A DNA stretch of 64,000 nt from a bacterium HR10 (GTDB taxonomy: Bacteria; Acidobacteriota; Blastocatellia; HR10). A program made the position numbers and the translations under genes. Under the pieces are notes generated by a model. The model was not told where the DNA came from and did not search any database. It was given only the letters and a program-made list of their open reading frames with translations. Shown piece by piece: positions 35,765 through 47,326 of this stretch. Each line of letters starts with the position of its first letter. Positions within the stretch are counted from its first letter, which is position 1. The stretch is taken from NCBI GenBank assembly GCA_002923315.1, contig BEHM01000008.1:18576-82575 (forward strand), read 5' to 3'.

Positions 35765-37867
<2,103 letters not shown>

Positions 37868-37893
37868 TCGCCGCGCGGCTAGAGAGTGAAGCG

Positions 37894-39027
37894 GTGCGGA
37901 TCGTGCAGATTGGAAAATTCTACGCCCCTGTCCCCGGCGGCATGGAGGCGGCCCTGCAGCATCTGTGCGAGGAGCTCTGCCGGCACGTGGATCTGCAGGT
38001 CTTCGTCGCCAACACGCGACCGAAGACAGTGACCGACGTCATCAACGGCGTGCGCGTGACGCGCGTCGCCCGATGGGGGCAGATCGCCTCCGCGCCGATC
38101 TGTCCGTCACTCCCGCGCCTGCTGGCCGACTCCCGCGCCGACATCCTCCACGTGCACGAACCCAATCCCATAGCCACGTTCGCCGTGCTCGCTGCGAATC
38201 CATCGGCGCGCGTGATCGTCTCCTTCCACAGCGAGGTCGTTCGACAACGCGTGCTGCGGCATGTCTACAGCCCGCTCCGCGAGCGCCTGCTGCGGCGCGC
38301 CGCTCGGATCATCGTCGCCGCGCCCCAGCATCTGGACTTCCCGACGCTTCGCCCCTATCGAGAGAAATGCGTCGTCATCCCCTTCGGGATTGATGTGGCA
38401 CGCTTTCAGCTCGATCAGGCGCGGCGGCCACAGGTCGAAGCGCTGCGCGCGCAATGGGGACCGCGGATCGTCCTCTTCGTCGGCCGGCTCGTGTACTATA
38501 AGGGCGTCGAACATCTGATTGCCGCCATGCCGCGCATCCCGGCGCGTCTGCTCATCATCGGGCGCGGCCCACGCGAGCGCGCCTTGCGGCGGCGCGTTCG
38601 CGCTCTCGGACTGGAGGGACGGGTCGTCTTCCTCGGCGAGGTCGCGCAGGACCAGCTCGTGGCCTATTATCACGCGTGCGATGTGCTGGTTCTCCCATCC
38701 ATCCACGCGAGCGAGACCTTCGGGATCGTCCAATTGGAAGCCATGGCCTCGGGGAAGCCCGTCATCAGCACGCAGCTGCCGACCGGCGTCTCCTGGGTGA
38801 ATCGGCACGGCGTGACTGGATTGCTCGTTCCCCCCTCGAGCGCCGACGCCCTGGCCGAAGCCGTGAACCGCGTGCTCGATGATGAAGCGCTTCGTCGGCG
38901 CATGGGAGAGGCGGCCCGCCGATATGTGCACGCGCGCTTCACCCGTCAGCGGATGGCGCGCGCCGTCCTGGAGCTTTACGAAGAGGTCCTCTCCGCCACG
39001 ACGCGACCCGAGCCCGCGCGCCCATGA
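37894..39027 (+). CDS. GT4-family glycosyltransferase
   Basis: The 377-residue enzyme has the GT-B fold: an N-terminal Rossmann half beginning MRIVQIGKFYAPVPGGMEA and a C-terminal half with LFVGRLVYYKGVEHLI and the E-x7-E donor-phosphate motif in ETFGIVQLEAMASGKP. It probably transfers mannose, glucose or GlcNAc from a nucleotide sugar onto a lipid or glycan. The start is a GTG at 37894. It is the last gene of a three-gene rightward run and convergent with aroK. The acceptor is unknown. Confidence 0.85.
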   Translation: MRIVQIGKFYAPVPGGMEAALQHLCEELCRHVDLQVFVANTRPKTVTDVINGVRVTRVARWGQIASAPICPSLPRLLADSRADILHVHEPNPIATFAVLAANPSARVIVSFHSEVVRQRVLRHVYSPLRERLLRRAARIIVAAPQHLDFPTLRPYREKCVVIPFGIDVARFQLDQARRPQVEALRAQWGPRIVLFVGRLVYYKGVEHLIAAMPRIPARLLIIGRGPRERALRRRVRALGLEGRVVFLGEVAQDQLVAYYHACDVLVLPSIHASETFGIVQLEAMASGKPVISTQLPTGVSWVNRHGVTGLLVPPSSADALAEAVNRVLDDEALRRRMGEAARRYVHARFTRQRMARAVLELYEEVLSATTRPEPARP

Positions 39028-39043
39028 CCCACTCGGCGCGGCC

Positions 39044-39553
39044 TCATGAGCATCGCGAGCGAGGGGGCAAGCGGCGAAGGATCTCCTCAACGATCGCCTC
39101 CGGCGTCAGCCGTCCGGTCTCCACTCGCAGATCGGCTTGCTCATAGGCCGGACGGCGCGCGCGCCAGAGCTCCCGCATCTGCTCGGCCGAACGATAAAGG
39201 GGACGATCCGTCGTCCCCGCCAGCCGTTCCAGAATGACCTCCAGCGGACAATCGAGCCAAATCGAGATGCCCAATCGCCGCACCTGACGGCGATTCTCCT
39301 CGCTCACGAACGCTCCCCCCCCGAGCGCGACGACGACCTCGTCCCACGCCTCAAGCCCGCGCAAGGCGCGACGCTCCATCTCACGGAAGGCGGCCTCACC
39401 CATGCGCTCGAAGATCTCGCGGATCGAAAGGCCCACCTGCTGCTGGATCCACTCGTCGAGGTCCAGGAACGCGTATCCGAGCCGTTCAGCCAGCAGGCGT
39501 CCGATCGTCGTCTTCCCCGCGCCCATGAACCCGACCAGGAAAATGCGCGTCAT
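39044..39553 (-). CDS. aroK: Shikimate kinase
   Basis: AroK phosphorylates shikimate at the 3-OH using ATP. The 169-residue protein has Walker A FLVGFMGAGKTTIGR at the N terminus, FLDLDEWIQQ with the shikimate-binding Asp, FREMERRAL, and VALGGGAF, the substrate-binding glycine motif. The ATG overlaps the stop of aroA as ATGA, so the two are translated together. The chosen start gives the usual family length; the longer frame from 39646 reads into aroA. The next pathway enzyme, AroA, is encoded directly upstream. Confidence 0.93.
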   Translation of the reverse strand: MTRIFLVGFMGAGKTTIGRLLAERLGYAFLDLDEWIQQQVGLSIREIFERMGEAAFREMERRALRGLEAWDEVVVALGGGAFVSEENRRQVRRLGISIWLDCPLEVILERLAGTTDRPLYRSAEQMRELWRARRPAYEQADLRVETGRLTPEAIVEEILRRLPPRSRCS

Positions 39554-40857
39554 CGTTCGACGATCTGCTCCAGCATGGAGAAGAAGGTGGGGAAGGAGAC
39601 GGCCACGACTTCGGGGTCCCGAATGATCGTCTCCCCTTCGGCCCACAGGCCGGCGATGGCGAAGGCCATCGCGATGCGATGATCGCCGTCAGGCTCGATC
39701 TCCGCTCCGCGAAGCGCTTGGGGTCCCGCGACGGCCAGCCCATCCGCGCGCTCGACCACCTGCGCGCCCATGCGCCGCAGATTCTCCACGGTCGCGCGAA
39801 TACGATCGCTCTCTTTCACGCGCAGCTCACCCGCGTCGCGCACGATGATCCCCCCCGGCATGCGCGTCGCCAGGACGGCCAGAAGGGGAATCTCATCAAT
39901 CACCGCCGGGATGAGCGCCCCCTCGAGCACGAGCGGCTCCGCGCGCGATGTCCAAGTCGTGGGCCTTGAGGTCACTCGAATATCTCCCACCGCTTCTCCA
40001 TGCCATCGGCGTGGATTCTCGATCACCACATCCGCCCCCCACCGGCGGAGCACCTCGAGGAAGCCCGTGCGCGTCGGATTGAGCAGAACGTCGCGAACGA
40101 GCAGCTGCGAGCCCGGAAGCGCGAGCGCGCCCGCGATGAAGAAGGCTGCCGAAGAGATATCTCCGGCGATCCGATACTCGCGAGCGCGAAGTCGCGGGCG
40201 TCCGCAGACGGAGATGGCTCCGCCGACCGCGCTCACCTGAGCGCCGAACTCAGCGAGCATGATCTCCGTGTGATTCCGCGTCGGCACGGGCTCCTCCACG
40301 GTCGTCATCCCTGAGGCGAAAAGCCCCGCCAACAGGACGCAGGATTTCACCTGCGCGCTCGCGACGGGAAGTCGGTATCGGATTGGACGCAATGTCCCTC
40401 CACGGATCGTCAGCGGCGCGTACCGATCCTCGCGGGCGTGAACCGTCGCCCCCATGAGGCGCAGCGGATGCACGATCCGATCCATCGGCCGACGCCGCAA
40501 GGAGGCATCCCCCGTGATCGCGCTCTCAAAGGGTTGCCCGGCCAGAATCCCCGCCATCATGCGCATGGTGGAGCCGGAATTCCCGGCATCGAGCATGTGC
40601 GCCGGCGGCGTGAACCCCTCCAGTCCCACGCCGCCGACGGTGACCGTCATCCCCCCCTCGATCTCAATCGGAACACCCAGAGCGCGGAGACAGGCCAGCG
40701 TACGCTCGCAGTCGAGACTCGGAGAGAAGTTATGCAACCGGGAGACGCCCTCGCCGAGCGCGGCGCACAACGCCGCCCGATGAGAGAGCGATTTATCGCC
40801 CGGCAGGCGCACCTCTCCGGCGATGCGCTTCGCCCTGCCGATCACGTAGCTTGACAT
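39550..40857 (-). CDS. aroA: 3-phosphoshikimate 1-carboxyvinyltransferase (EPSP synthase)
   Basis: AroA adds enolpyruvate to shikimate-3-phosphate. The 435-residue product has the family motifs LPGDKSLSHRAALCAAL, LDAGNSGSTMRMMAGIL, RRRPMDRIVHPL, SAQVKSCVLLAGLFA and RVKESDRIRATVENL, with DGDHRIAMAFAIAGL near the end. It is translationally coupled to aroK. The two are divergent from an RsbW-STAS pair that separates them from aroB. The sequence LDAGNSGSTMR rather than L-G-N-A-A-T-A-x-R suggests a class II-type enzyme, often less sensitive to glyphosate; this is an inference from motif variation. Confidence 0.94.
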   Translation of the reverse strand: MSSYVIGRAKRIAGEVRLPGDKSLSHRAALCAALGEGVSRLHNFSPSLDCERTLACLRALGVPIEIEGGMTVTVGGVGLEGFTPPAHMLDAGNSGSTMRMMAGILAGQPFESAITGDASLRRRPMDRIVHPLRLMGATVHAREDRYAPLTIRGGTLRPIRYRLPVASAQVKSCVLLAGLFASGMTTVEEPVPTRNHTEIMLAEFGAQVSAVGGAISVCGRPRLRAREYRIAGDISSAAFFIAGALALPGSQLLVRDVLLNPTRTGFLEVLRRWGADVVIENPRRWHGEAVGDIRVTSRPTTWTSRAEPLVLEGALIPAVIDEIPLLAVLATRMPGGIIVRDAGELRVKESDRIRATVENLRRMGAQVVERADGLAVAGPQALRGAEIEPDGDHRIAMAFAIAGLWAEGETIIRDPEVVAVSFPTFFSMLEQIVER

Positions 40858-40996
40858 AGAACCCCTGCTATGTTACATCATTCCCTCCGAAGATGCACAT
40901 AATCAGCTCCGCGAACAGAACAAGCGCGCGCTCAAGCGATGTCTCTCCCGAACACTTCGCTTGGCCCCGTCGCTCTTCGCGCGCGCAGGAGGGGGG

Positions 40997-41443
40997 ATGA
41001 CGGAACGCGCTGCCCCGGAGACCTACAGCATCAGCTTGAGCGTGGCGAGCGGACTTGAATTCGTGGAACTCGCGGAGACGGTGACCGCGACCTTGGCCCG
41101 CCTCGCCGGCTTCGATGAGGAGACGGCCATGTGGATCAGCATGGCCGTGCGCGAGGCCGTCATCAACGCCATCAAGCATGGGAACAGAGAGGATCGGCAG
41201 AAGCGAGTCGAGATCCAATACGCCTTCGACCACGATGGCCTCAGCATCCGCGTGACCGATCAGGGGAGCGGCTTCGATCTCTCCCAGGTGCCGAACCCGC
41301 TGGATCCGGAGAATCTGTTGAAGCCGACCGGGCGCGGGATCTTCTACATGAAGGCCTTCATGGACGAAGTGGACATCCGATCCGCTCCCGGCGAGGGGAC
41401 GACCGTTCGCCTGAGAAAGAAGATTCGTCCGAGGAGCGCGTAG
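40997..41443 (+). CDS. RsbW-type anti-sigma regulatory kinase (HATPase)
   Basis: The 148-residue protein is a single GHKL ATPase domain: N-box in MAVREAVINAIKHGN, G1 in VTDQGSGFDLSQV and G2 in PTGRGIFYMKAFMDEV. RsbW/SpoIIAB proteins bind a sigma factor or phosphorylate an antagonist STAS protein. GCAGGAGGGGGG precedes ATG 40997. The next gene, abutting it, encodes a STAS protein, the expected partner. No sigma factor or PP2C phosphatase is in the window, so the output of this partner-switch is unknown. Confidence 0.87.
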   Translation: MTERAAPETYSISLSVASGLEFVELAETVTATLARLAGFDEETAMWISMAVREAVINAIKHGNREDRQKRVEIQYAFDHDGLSIRVTDQGSGFDLSQVPNPLDPENLLKPTGRGIFYMKAFMDEVDIRSAPGEGTTVRLRKKIRPRSA

Positions 41444-41785
41444 ATGATCCGCATCGAGCACCGCACCATCGGCGACGTCCACCTCCTCGACATCGAGGGG
41501 CGCCTCACGATCGGCGAGGGAACGGCAGGCTTTCGTGAGGCGATTCATCGCGTGATTCAGCTCGGCGGGCGACGGCTCGTGCTCAATCTCGCGGGCGTCA
41601 CGCATATGGACAGCTCGGGCATCGGCGAGCTGGTGAGCGCCTATACGACCATGAGCCATCTCGGCGGCCGCGTGAAGTTGCTCCATGTCCCCCCGCGCAT
41701 TCGGGAGGTCCTGACGATCACGAAATTGGCCACCGTCTTCGAGACCTTCGATGACGAAGCTGCGGCTATCGGGAGCTTCCAGTGA
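41444..41785 (+). CDS. STAS-domain anti-sigma factor antagonist
   Basis: The 113-residue STAS protein has the phosphorylatable serine region THMDSSGIGELVSAYT at about residues 53-68 and the beta-strand LDIEGRLTIGEG. Its ATG follows directly after the stop of the RsbW-type gene. RsbV-like proteins bind the kinase when unphosphorylated and free the regulator. It is convergent with aroB, 11 bases away. Function follows from family and pairing; the regulated sigma factor cannot be named. Confidence 0.87.
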   Translation: MIRIEHRTIGDVHLLDIEGRLTIGEGTAGFREAIHRVIQLGGRRLVLNLAGVTHMDSSGIGELVSAYTTMSHLGGRVKLLHVPPRIREVLTITKLATVFETFDDEAAAIGSFQ

Positions 41786-41796
41786 GGCGGTGAGTC

Positions 41797-42906
41797 TCAC
41801 GGCGAGAGATCGCGCAGACTCTCGCGAAGCACGGCGCGGACGAGCGACGGGGGGACATCCTCGCGCACGGTGACCCGACCGATCCGCACCGGGAGCACGA
41901 AGGTCAACCGACCTGCGCGCGCTTTCTTATCGTGGCGCATGGCGGCCAGGACCGCTTCGGGATCGAGATCGGCGATCGAAGGGAAGCGACCGCAGGCAAT
42001 GACCGCGCGACGAAGACGTTCCGCCTCTTCCGAGGACAAAAGACCCAGGCGCACCGCCAGACGCGCGGCCATGATCATCCCGTAGCCCACGGCCTCCCCG
42101 TGCTTCAATCGGCGATAGCCCGTGACGGCCTCCAAGGCATGCCCGAAGGTATGCCCGAAATTGAGGATTCGGCGAAGCCCCGATTCGCGCTCATCGCGGC
42201 GCACGACATCGGCCTTGATCTCACAGCAGCGCCGGATCACCGGCACAAGGGCCGCCGCCTCGCCCGCCTTCAACGCCTCCACGCGCTCGACGATCCAGTC
42301 GAAGAGCGCGGCATCTCGGATCACCCCGTACTTGAGCGCCTCGCATAAGCCCGCCGCCAGCTCCCGCCGCGGCAACGTGCGCAGAGTCGAGACATCGGCC
42401 AGTACGAGTCGCGGTTGATGGAAAGCGCCGACGAGATTCTTCCCTTGCGGCAAGTTCACCCCGGTCTTCCCTCCGACCGAACTGTCAATAGCGGCCAACA
42501 ACGTCGTCGGGATCTGCACATAGGCGATCCCCCGCAGGAACGTGGCCGCCACGAATCCGGCGACGTCGCCGACGACGCCTCCCCCCAAGGCGATGATGGC
42601 GCTCGCACGATCCAGATGCTGATCGGCCAATTCCTCGTACAATCGCTCGACCGTGCGCACCGTCTTGTAGCGCTCGCCATCGCCGATGAGGTGCACGGAG
42701 ACGGAGAAACCCGCTCGCCGAAGACCGGAGCGAAGTTTCGCCCCATAGAGGCCGAACACCCGCGCGTTGGAGATGAGCGCGAGCCGTGGCGCCTCTCCCA
42801 GCGCCGCACGCACCAACTCGCCAGCGCGCGCGAGCACCTCCTCTCCGATCACGATGTCGTAGCTGCGCTCATCGAGCGACACACGGACGCGCGCCAGGCG
42901 GCTCAT
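41797..42906 (-). CDS. aroB: 3-dehydroquinate synthase
   Basis: AroB makes 3-dehydroquinate from DAHP using NAD and a divalent metal. The 369-residue enzyme has DGERYKTVRTVERLYEEL, ALGGGVVGDVAGFVAATFLRG, IPTTLLAAIDSSVGGKTGVN and the metal ligands in NFGHTFGHALE. ATG 42906 overlaps the stop of the M3-like peptidase gene by four bases. The C-terminal end is convergent with the STAS gene. With aroA and aroK it supplies three shikimate steps in this 4 kb; the other aro genes are not here. Confidence 0.94.
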   Translation of the reverse strand: MSRLARVRVSLDERSYDIVIGEEVLARAGELVRAALGEAPRLALISNARVFGLYGAKLRSGLRRAGFSVSVHLIGDGERYKTVRTVERLYEELADQHLDRASAIIALGGGVVGDVAGFVAATFLRGIAYVQIPTTLLAAIDSSVGGKTGVNLPQGKNLVGAFHQPRLVLADVSTLRTLPRRELAAGLCEALKYGVIRDAALFDWIVERVEALKAGEAAALVPVIRRCCEIKADVVRRDERESGLRRILNFGHTFGHALEAVTGYRRLKHGEAVGYGMIMAARLAVRLGLLSSEEAERLRRAVIACGRFPSIADLDPEAVLAAMRHDKKARAGRLTFVLPVRIGRVTVREDVPPSLVRAVLRESLRDLSP

Positions 42907-44408
42907 CTCCTCCTCCGGCGTCGTCCCAATGCGATTTTCACCTCGTCCAGAAGCGGCTCGATCGTGGGCGCACTCGCTCCGATCTGTCGGATGATCTCCT
43001 CGGCCGTGTAGCGCTCCCCGGTCTCCCACAATTCGATCAAGAATCGCCCGGCGCGCGGATGGCGCCACCACCGATGCCCGAACTTCGTCTTCACGTAATC
43101 GCGCAGCCACACTTCGGCGACCCAAGCCCGCCAATAATCGGCCGCGTAAAACCCATCATCCACGTCGCTCAGAAATTCCTCGGGTGGATACGGAAAACCC
43201 GTCGCGCGCGTGAGCCGTTCGGCATATACGGCCGCGACCTCCTCCGGCTCATCCGCCGCGTGCAGGAGCTGCTCATACTCGCACTTGGCCGCATATCGGC
43301 GAAGGAGGAAGAGTCGCTGCCCCGCCATGAGCTTCAGGAAGTGCTCGCTCGCCGGGAAGTGAAGCGCGTCCTCGAGCCATCGGGGCTCCCGAAGCAACGA
43401 TTCGAGGAGGAAGGCGTACATCTCACTCAGGGCGCGATCACCGGCATAGCGGAATTCAGGAAGGAGCGCGGCCGAGGTCCACGCGTAATGCTGCGCGTGT
43501 CCGGCCTCGTGAAGCAGCGCCTGATAGTCCGGCACGCCGCCCGTGGGGGCGATGACGAGCTTGATCTCCTCGGGGATCCGAATGGGCGCGCAGAAGGCGC
43601 GCGGATGCTTCCGCGGCCGCGGCTCGTCATCCATCTCGACATTCTTCTGCCGATCCACCTCGATGCCCAATCCCTGCAGCACATCTTCATAGATCGCTCG
43701 CAGCCCATCCCGGGGGAAGACATCGGCATATCGCTCCAACCGAAGGAACGCCGGGATGTCGGCGCGATGCGCCTCCTGCGGGCGCAAGCCCAGTTCGCTC
43801 CACAGCGCCTCTTGCAGATGCGCTTGATAGAGCTCGTCCGTCTCCTCCAGGAACTGCGCCCACTGGCGACCGAGCGCCTCGAAATCGAGCGCTCTCAGGG
43901 CGCGATACACCGACCGATAGTCCGGATGACCGAATCGGCGCGCCGCGCGGTGCACCTCGCGCCACCGCTCCGCGCGAAGCTCGTTCGTCCGCCGGATGAT
44001 GTCCAGACACGCGGCGTGTAGCTCGCGACGTCGAGCCGGACTGGACTCCGTCGCCAACCGTTGCTGCGCTTGAGCGAACGTGAGCACTTCCTCATCCCAC
44101 GCGATCTCCGCCTCCGCTTCCGCGCGCGCGATCTGCTCCGTCAGCGGGCGCACGGCCATCTCCAGCGCGCGCTCGGTGGCATCGGCGATCAGCAGATCGA
44201 GCGCGCGCCGCGCCGTCTCGAAGGCTTCCGGGATCGCCTCGCGCTCGCGCCGCAGGGCTTCAACGGCCTCGGGAGTGAAGAGATGCCCATACTGATCGTA
44301 GATCGGCTCCAGATCGAGCGCGTCCTTCCGCCCGGAATAATGCTCATACTCCTCGCGCGCGAGCGCTTCGTGGAAGCGGGCCAGCTCCTCTCGGTAGGTC
44401 TCGAGCAT
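42903..44408 (-). CDS. M3-like zinc metallopeptidase
   Basis: The 501-residue, mostly helical protein carries the zinc motif HEAGH (about residue 300, ALLHEAGHAQHYAW) and a downstream acidic helix SEMYAFLLESLL that can give the third ligand, as in oligopeptidase F/thimet (M3) enzymes. The N-terminal two-thirds is coiled helix without known motif. ATG 44408 is preferred over GTG 44414 because TAAGGC is nearer the right spacing. It is coupled to aroB. Oligopeptide breakdown is the usual role of this family; the substrate is unknown. Confidence 0.78.
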   Translation of the reverse strand: MLETYREELARFHEALAREEYEHYSGRKDALDLEPIYDQYGHLFTPEAVEALRREREAIPEAFETARRALDLLIADATERALEMAVRPLTEQIARAEAEAEIAWDEEVLTFAQAQQRLATESSPARRRELHAACLDIIRRTNELRAERWREVHRAARRFGHPDYRSVYRALRALDFEALGRQWAQFLEETDELYQAHLQEALWSELGLRPQEAHRADIPAFLRLERYADVFPRDGLRAIYEDVLQGLGIEVDRQKNVEMDDEPRPRKHPRAFCAPIRIPEEIKLVIAPTGGVPDYQALLHEAGHAQHYAWTSAALLPEFRYAGDRALSEMYAFLLESLLREPRWLEDALHFPASEHFLKLMAGQRLFLLRRYAAKCEYEQLLHAADEPEEVAAVYAERLTRATGFPYPPEEFLSDVDDGFYAADYWRAWVAEVWLRDYVKTKFGHRWWRHPRAGRFLIELWETGERYTAEEIIRQIGASAPTIEPLLDEVKIALGRRRRRR

Positions 44409-44430
44409 CGCCACGCCTTACAACTCAAGG

Positions 44431-44460
44431 ATGATGGATCGAGGACTTCGGAGCTGTCAA
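44431..44460 (-). promoter_or_regulatory. Predicted promoter of the M3 peptidase-aroB unit
   Basis: On the minus strand a perfect TTGACA (44460-44455), 18 bases, then CATCAT (44436-44431), a four-of-six -10. The start codon is 23 bases downstream. Confidence 0.4.
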
Positions 44461-44516
44461 GCTCATGCGACCGACCGCCTCTGCGGAGCGCGCCCGCGCT
44501 CACGGAGTCGCGTTTC

Positions 44517-44546
44517 TTGACAGGTTTTCTCGAAGACCGGTACGCT
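44517..44546 (+). promoter_or_regulatory. Predicted promoter of ubiX-ubiA-mqnE
   Basis: A perfect TTGACA (44517-44522), 18 bases, then TACGCT (44541-44546). The -10 is poor; the -35 and spacing match several other sites in this window. It lies back-to-back with the M3 peptidase promoter. Confidence 0.4.
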
Positions 44547-44566
44547 TGTCTTCCGACGATCGGCCT

Positions 44567-45187
44567 ATGGGCGAGGAGCGCTCCATCACGGTCGCCGTCA
44601 CGGGAGCCAGCGGCGCCTGCTACGCGCAGCGCCTGCTGCAGCTTCTGGATGCGAGCCCGCGCGTCCGACAGATCAATCTGCTCATCAGCGAGAATGGACG
44701 CCGCGTCTTCGCCGAGGAGCTGGATGTGGACATCCCGCATCCGCTGAATCCAGAGGTGGCGGACCGGCTGGGGCTCTCTCGGCATAAGCTCGTGTGTTTC
44801 CAATTGAACGATCTGGGAGCACCGATCTCCAGCGGTTCCTATCCGGTGGATGGCATGGTCATCGTCCCGTGCAGCGTCGGGACGCTGGGAGCGATCGCCA
44901 CGGGCGCGACGACCAATCTGATCCATCGGGCCGCCGATGTGATGTTGAAAGAGGGGCGGCGCCTCATCCTCGTCGTGCGCGAGACGCCGCTCAATGCCAT
45001 CCACTTGCAGAACATGCTGACGCTGCGGCAACTCGGAGCGGTGATCCTGCCGGCCATGCCCGCGTTCTATCACCGCCCGCGCACGATTGAGGATCTGGTG
45101 AAGCACTTCGTCTATCGCATCCTGGATCATCTGGGGATTGAACACCCGCAGGAGACGATGTGGCGAGGAGGTCGCGCATGGACATGA
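44567..45187 (+). CDS. ubiX: UbiX-type flavin prenyltransferase
   Basis: UbiX makes prenyl-FMN, the cofactor of UbiD decarboxylases. The 206-residue protein has the FMN-binding [19 protein letters not shown] at its start, [20 protein letters not shown], and the [19 protein letters not shown] segment. The first gene of a three-gene unit, it is followed by ubiA and mqnE. In futalosine-type menaquinone synthesis a UbiX/UbiD-like pair performs the late decarboxylation, which fits this context. No ubiD is present in the window. Confidence 0.9.
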   Translation: MGEERSITVAVTGASGACYAQRLLQLLDASPRVRQINLLISENGRRVFAEELDVDIPHPLNPEVADRLGLSRHKLVCFQLNDLGAPISSGSYPVDGMVIVPCSVGTLGAIATGATTNLIHRAADVMLKEGRRLILVVRETPLNAIHLQNMLTLRQLGAVILPAMPAFYHRPRTIEDLVKHFVYRILDHLGIEHPQETMWRGGRAWT

Positions 45188-46089
45188 GGGCGACGTCAGA
45201 GCTGTCTGCGCCCCGCTCTCTCGGAACGGCGCTTTGGCGGAACACGCGCCTGACGCTGGAGATGATCAAGATCGAACACACCCTCTTCGCCCTGCCCTTC
45301 GCGCTGCTGGGAGCGATCCTCGCTGCCCGCGGGCTTCCCGATGGGCGCACGCTCTGGTGGATCCTCGTCGCCATGGTGGGGGCGCGCAGCGCCGCGATGG
45401 CCTTCAATCGGCTCGTGGATTGCGAGTTCGATCGCCAGAATCCGCGCACGCGCGAGCGCGCGCTGCCGGCCGGACGGGTGAGTCCGGGCTACGTTCGCGC
45501 GTTCGTGCTGGTCTCCGCAGCCGTGTTCGTGCTCGCGGCCGCCATGCTGAATCGGCTCACGCTGCTGCTGGCGCCAGTGGCGCTGGCCTCGATCCTCCTG
45601 TACTCCTACACGAAGCGGTTCACCGAATATTCGCATCTGGTGCTCGGCTGGTGTCTCGCCATGGCGCCGACGGGCGCATGGATCGCCGTGCGCGGCGCTC
45701 TGGATGAGCCGCTGCCGCTCGCGGTGAGCCTCGCCGTCATGATGTGGGTGGCGGGATTCGATGTGATCTACGCCTGCCAGGACGTGGAGTTCGATCGGCG
45801 CGTGGGCTTGCGCTCGCTGCCGGCGCGATTCGGCATTCGGCGGGCGCTGTGGATCGCGCGGGGATTTCACGCCCTCGCCTTCGCGAGCTTGGTGGTCGCC
45901 TTTCGCCTGGCCGAATTGCGCGGGCTAGGGGGCCTGGGACTCGCGGCGACGCTCGGGCTGCTCATCCGGCAGCATCGGTTGGTCCGGCCCGACGATCTGT
46001 CGCGGGTCAACGAAGCCTTCTTCACGACCAACGCCTTTGTGAGCCTCATCCTCCTGCTCACGATGGGGGGAGAGGTGTTGCTGCGATGA
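45178..46089 (+). CDS. UbiA-family polyprenyltransferase (menaquinone)
   Basis: The 303-residue membrane enzyme attaches a polyprenyl chain to an aromatic acid. It has about eight membrane helices and the two Asp-rich motifs: [20 protein letters not shown] and [23 protein letters not shown] 45178 has GAGGAGG seven bases upstream and lies within the last codons of ubiX, so translation is coupled. Between ubiX and mqnE, it is most likely the MqnP-type enzyme acting on 1,4-dihydroxy-6-naphthoate rather than the ubiquinone-pathway UbiA. Confidence 0.88.
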   Translation: MDMRATSELSAPRSLGTALWRNTRLTLEMIKIEHTLFALPFALLGAILAARGLPDGRTLWWILVAMVGARSAAMAFNRLVDCEFDRQNPRTRERALPAGRVSPGYVRAFVLVSAAVFVLAAAMLNRLTLLLAPVALASILLYSYTKRFTEYSHLVLGWCLAMAPTGAWIAVRGALDEPLPLAVSLAVMMWVAGFDVIYACQDVEFDRRVGLRSLPARFGIRRALWIARGFHALAFASLVVAFRLAELRGLGGLGLAATLGLLIRQHRLVRPDDLSRVNEAFFTTNAFVSLILLLTMGGEVLLR

Positions 46090-46114
46090 ATCCTCGTCGC
46101 CGGTGGAGGGAGCA

Positions 46115-47221
46115 ATGGAGACCTATATCGCGCGCTCGGAACTGGCGCCGATCGCCGAGAAGGTCTTCGCCGGAGAGCGCCTCACGTTCGACGATGGGGT
46201 GGCGCTCTATCGGTCGAACGATCTGCTGACGCTCGGCGCCCTCGCCAACTACGTGCGGGAGAAGAAGAACGGCAATGTCGCCTACTACATCATCAACCGC
46301 CACATCAATCCGACCAATATCTGCTTCGTGGACTGTCAGCTCTGCGCTTTCGCCCGCAAGGTCGGAGAGGAAGGCGGATGGACGATGAGCATCGAGGAGG
46401 TCGTTCAGACGGCCGCGCGCGGCTACACCGAGTCCGTGCGGGAGTTTCACATCGTCGGCGGCCTGCATCCGTATCTCCCCTTCCAGTACTACGTGGATCT
46501 GCTGCGCGCGCTGAAATACCACTTCCCGAACGTGCACCTGAAGGCCTTCACCTGCGTGGAACTGGACTATCTGGCGAAACTGGCGGGGAGATCTCTGCAT
46601 GAGACGATCGAGATCCTGAAAGACGCGGGGTTGGATTCGGTCCCCGGCGGCGGCGCCGAGATCTTCGCCCGTCGCGTGCGCGACATCATCTGCACGCATA
46701 AGATCAGTGGCGAACGCTGGCTGGAGGTCGCCCGCGCCGTCCACGAGTGCGGCTTGAAATCCACGGCGACGATGCTCTACGGCCACGTCGAGACCTACGA
46801 GGAGCGCGTGGATCACTTGCTGCGGCTGCGCGCCCTTCAGGATGAGACGGGTGGATTCACGGCCTTCATCCCTCTGGCGTTTCATCCTGAGAACACGCGG
46901 CTGAGCCACCTGCCGTGGACGACGGGCGTGGACGATCTGAAGAACATCGCCGTCGCGCGGCTGCTGTTGGACAACTTCGATCACATCAAGGCGTACTGGA
47001 TCATGATGGGGCCGAAGCTGGCGCAGGTCGCGCTGCGATTCGGGGCGGACGATCTGGACGGGACGGTGATCGAGGAGAAGATCTACCACATGGCGGGCGG
47101 ACAAACGCCGCAGGGGCTCACCCGCGCGGAGATCGAACACCTGATCCGACAAGCGGGCCGCGTCCCCGTCGAACGCGATTCGCTCTATAATCCCGTGACC
47201 CCGGCGGTCGCCTCCGCCTGA
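46115..47221 (+). CDS. mqnE: Aminofutalosine synthase (radical SAM)
   Basis: MqnE joins 3-enolpyruvylbenzoate and SAM to form aminofutalosine in the alternative menaquinone pathway. The 368-residue enzyme has the radical SAM cluster motif C-x3-C-x2-C in CFVDCQLCAF, HIVGGLHPYLPFQYY, KAFTCVELDYLAKL, PGGGAEIF and MLYGHVETYEERVDHL. ATG 46115 follows GGTGGAGGGAGCA. It is the third gene after ubiX and ubiA. MqnC is a paralogous alternative, but HIVGGLHP and PGGGAEIF are typical of MqnE. Confidence 0.9.
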   Translation: METYIARSELAPIAEKVFAGERLTFDDGVALYRSNDLLTLGALANYVREKKNGNVAYYIINRHINPTNICFVDCQLCAFARKVGEEGGWTMSIEEVVQTAARGYTESVREFHIVGGLHPYLPFQYYVDLLRALKYHFPNVHLKAFTCVELDYLAKLAGRSLHETIEILKDAGLDSVPGGGAEIFARRVRDIICTHKISGERWLEVARAVHECGLKSTATMLYGHVETYEERVDHLLRLRALQDETGGFTAFIPLAFHPENTRLSHLPWTTGVDDLKNIAVARLLLDNFDHIKAYWIMMGPKLAQVALRFGADDLDGTVIEEKIYHMAGGQTPQGLTRAEIEHLIRQAGRVPVERDSLYNPVTPAVASA

Positions 47222-47234
47222 ACGGAAGATCGGG

Positions 47235-47263
47235 TTGCCAAACCGCGCGCGCTCTCCTACAAT
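47235..47263 (+). promoter_or_regulatory. Predicted promoter of the 145-residue gene and bshA
   Basis: TTGCCA (47235-47240), 17 bases, TACAAT (47258-47263); five of six in both boxes. It lies between mqnE and the next gene. Confidence 0.55.
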
Positions 47264-47326
47264 GCATCCGCACAGGCGCGGTGAACGAGACCAAGACGAT
47301 GGACATGGAGAAGAGGCGAGCGAACC

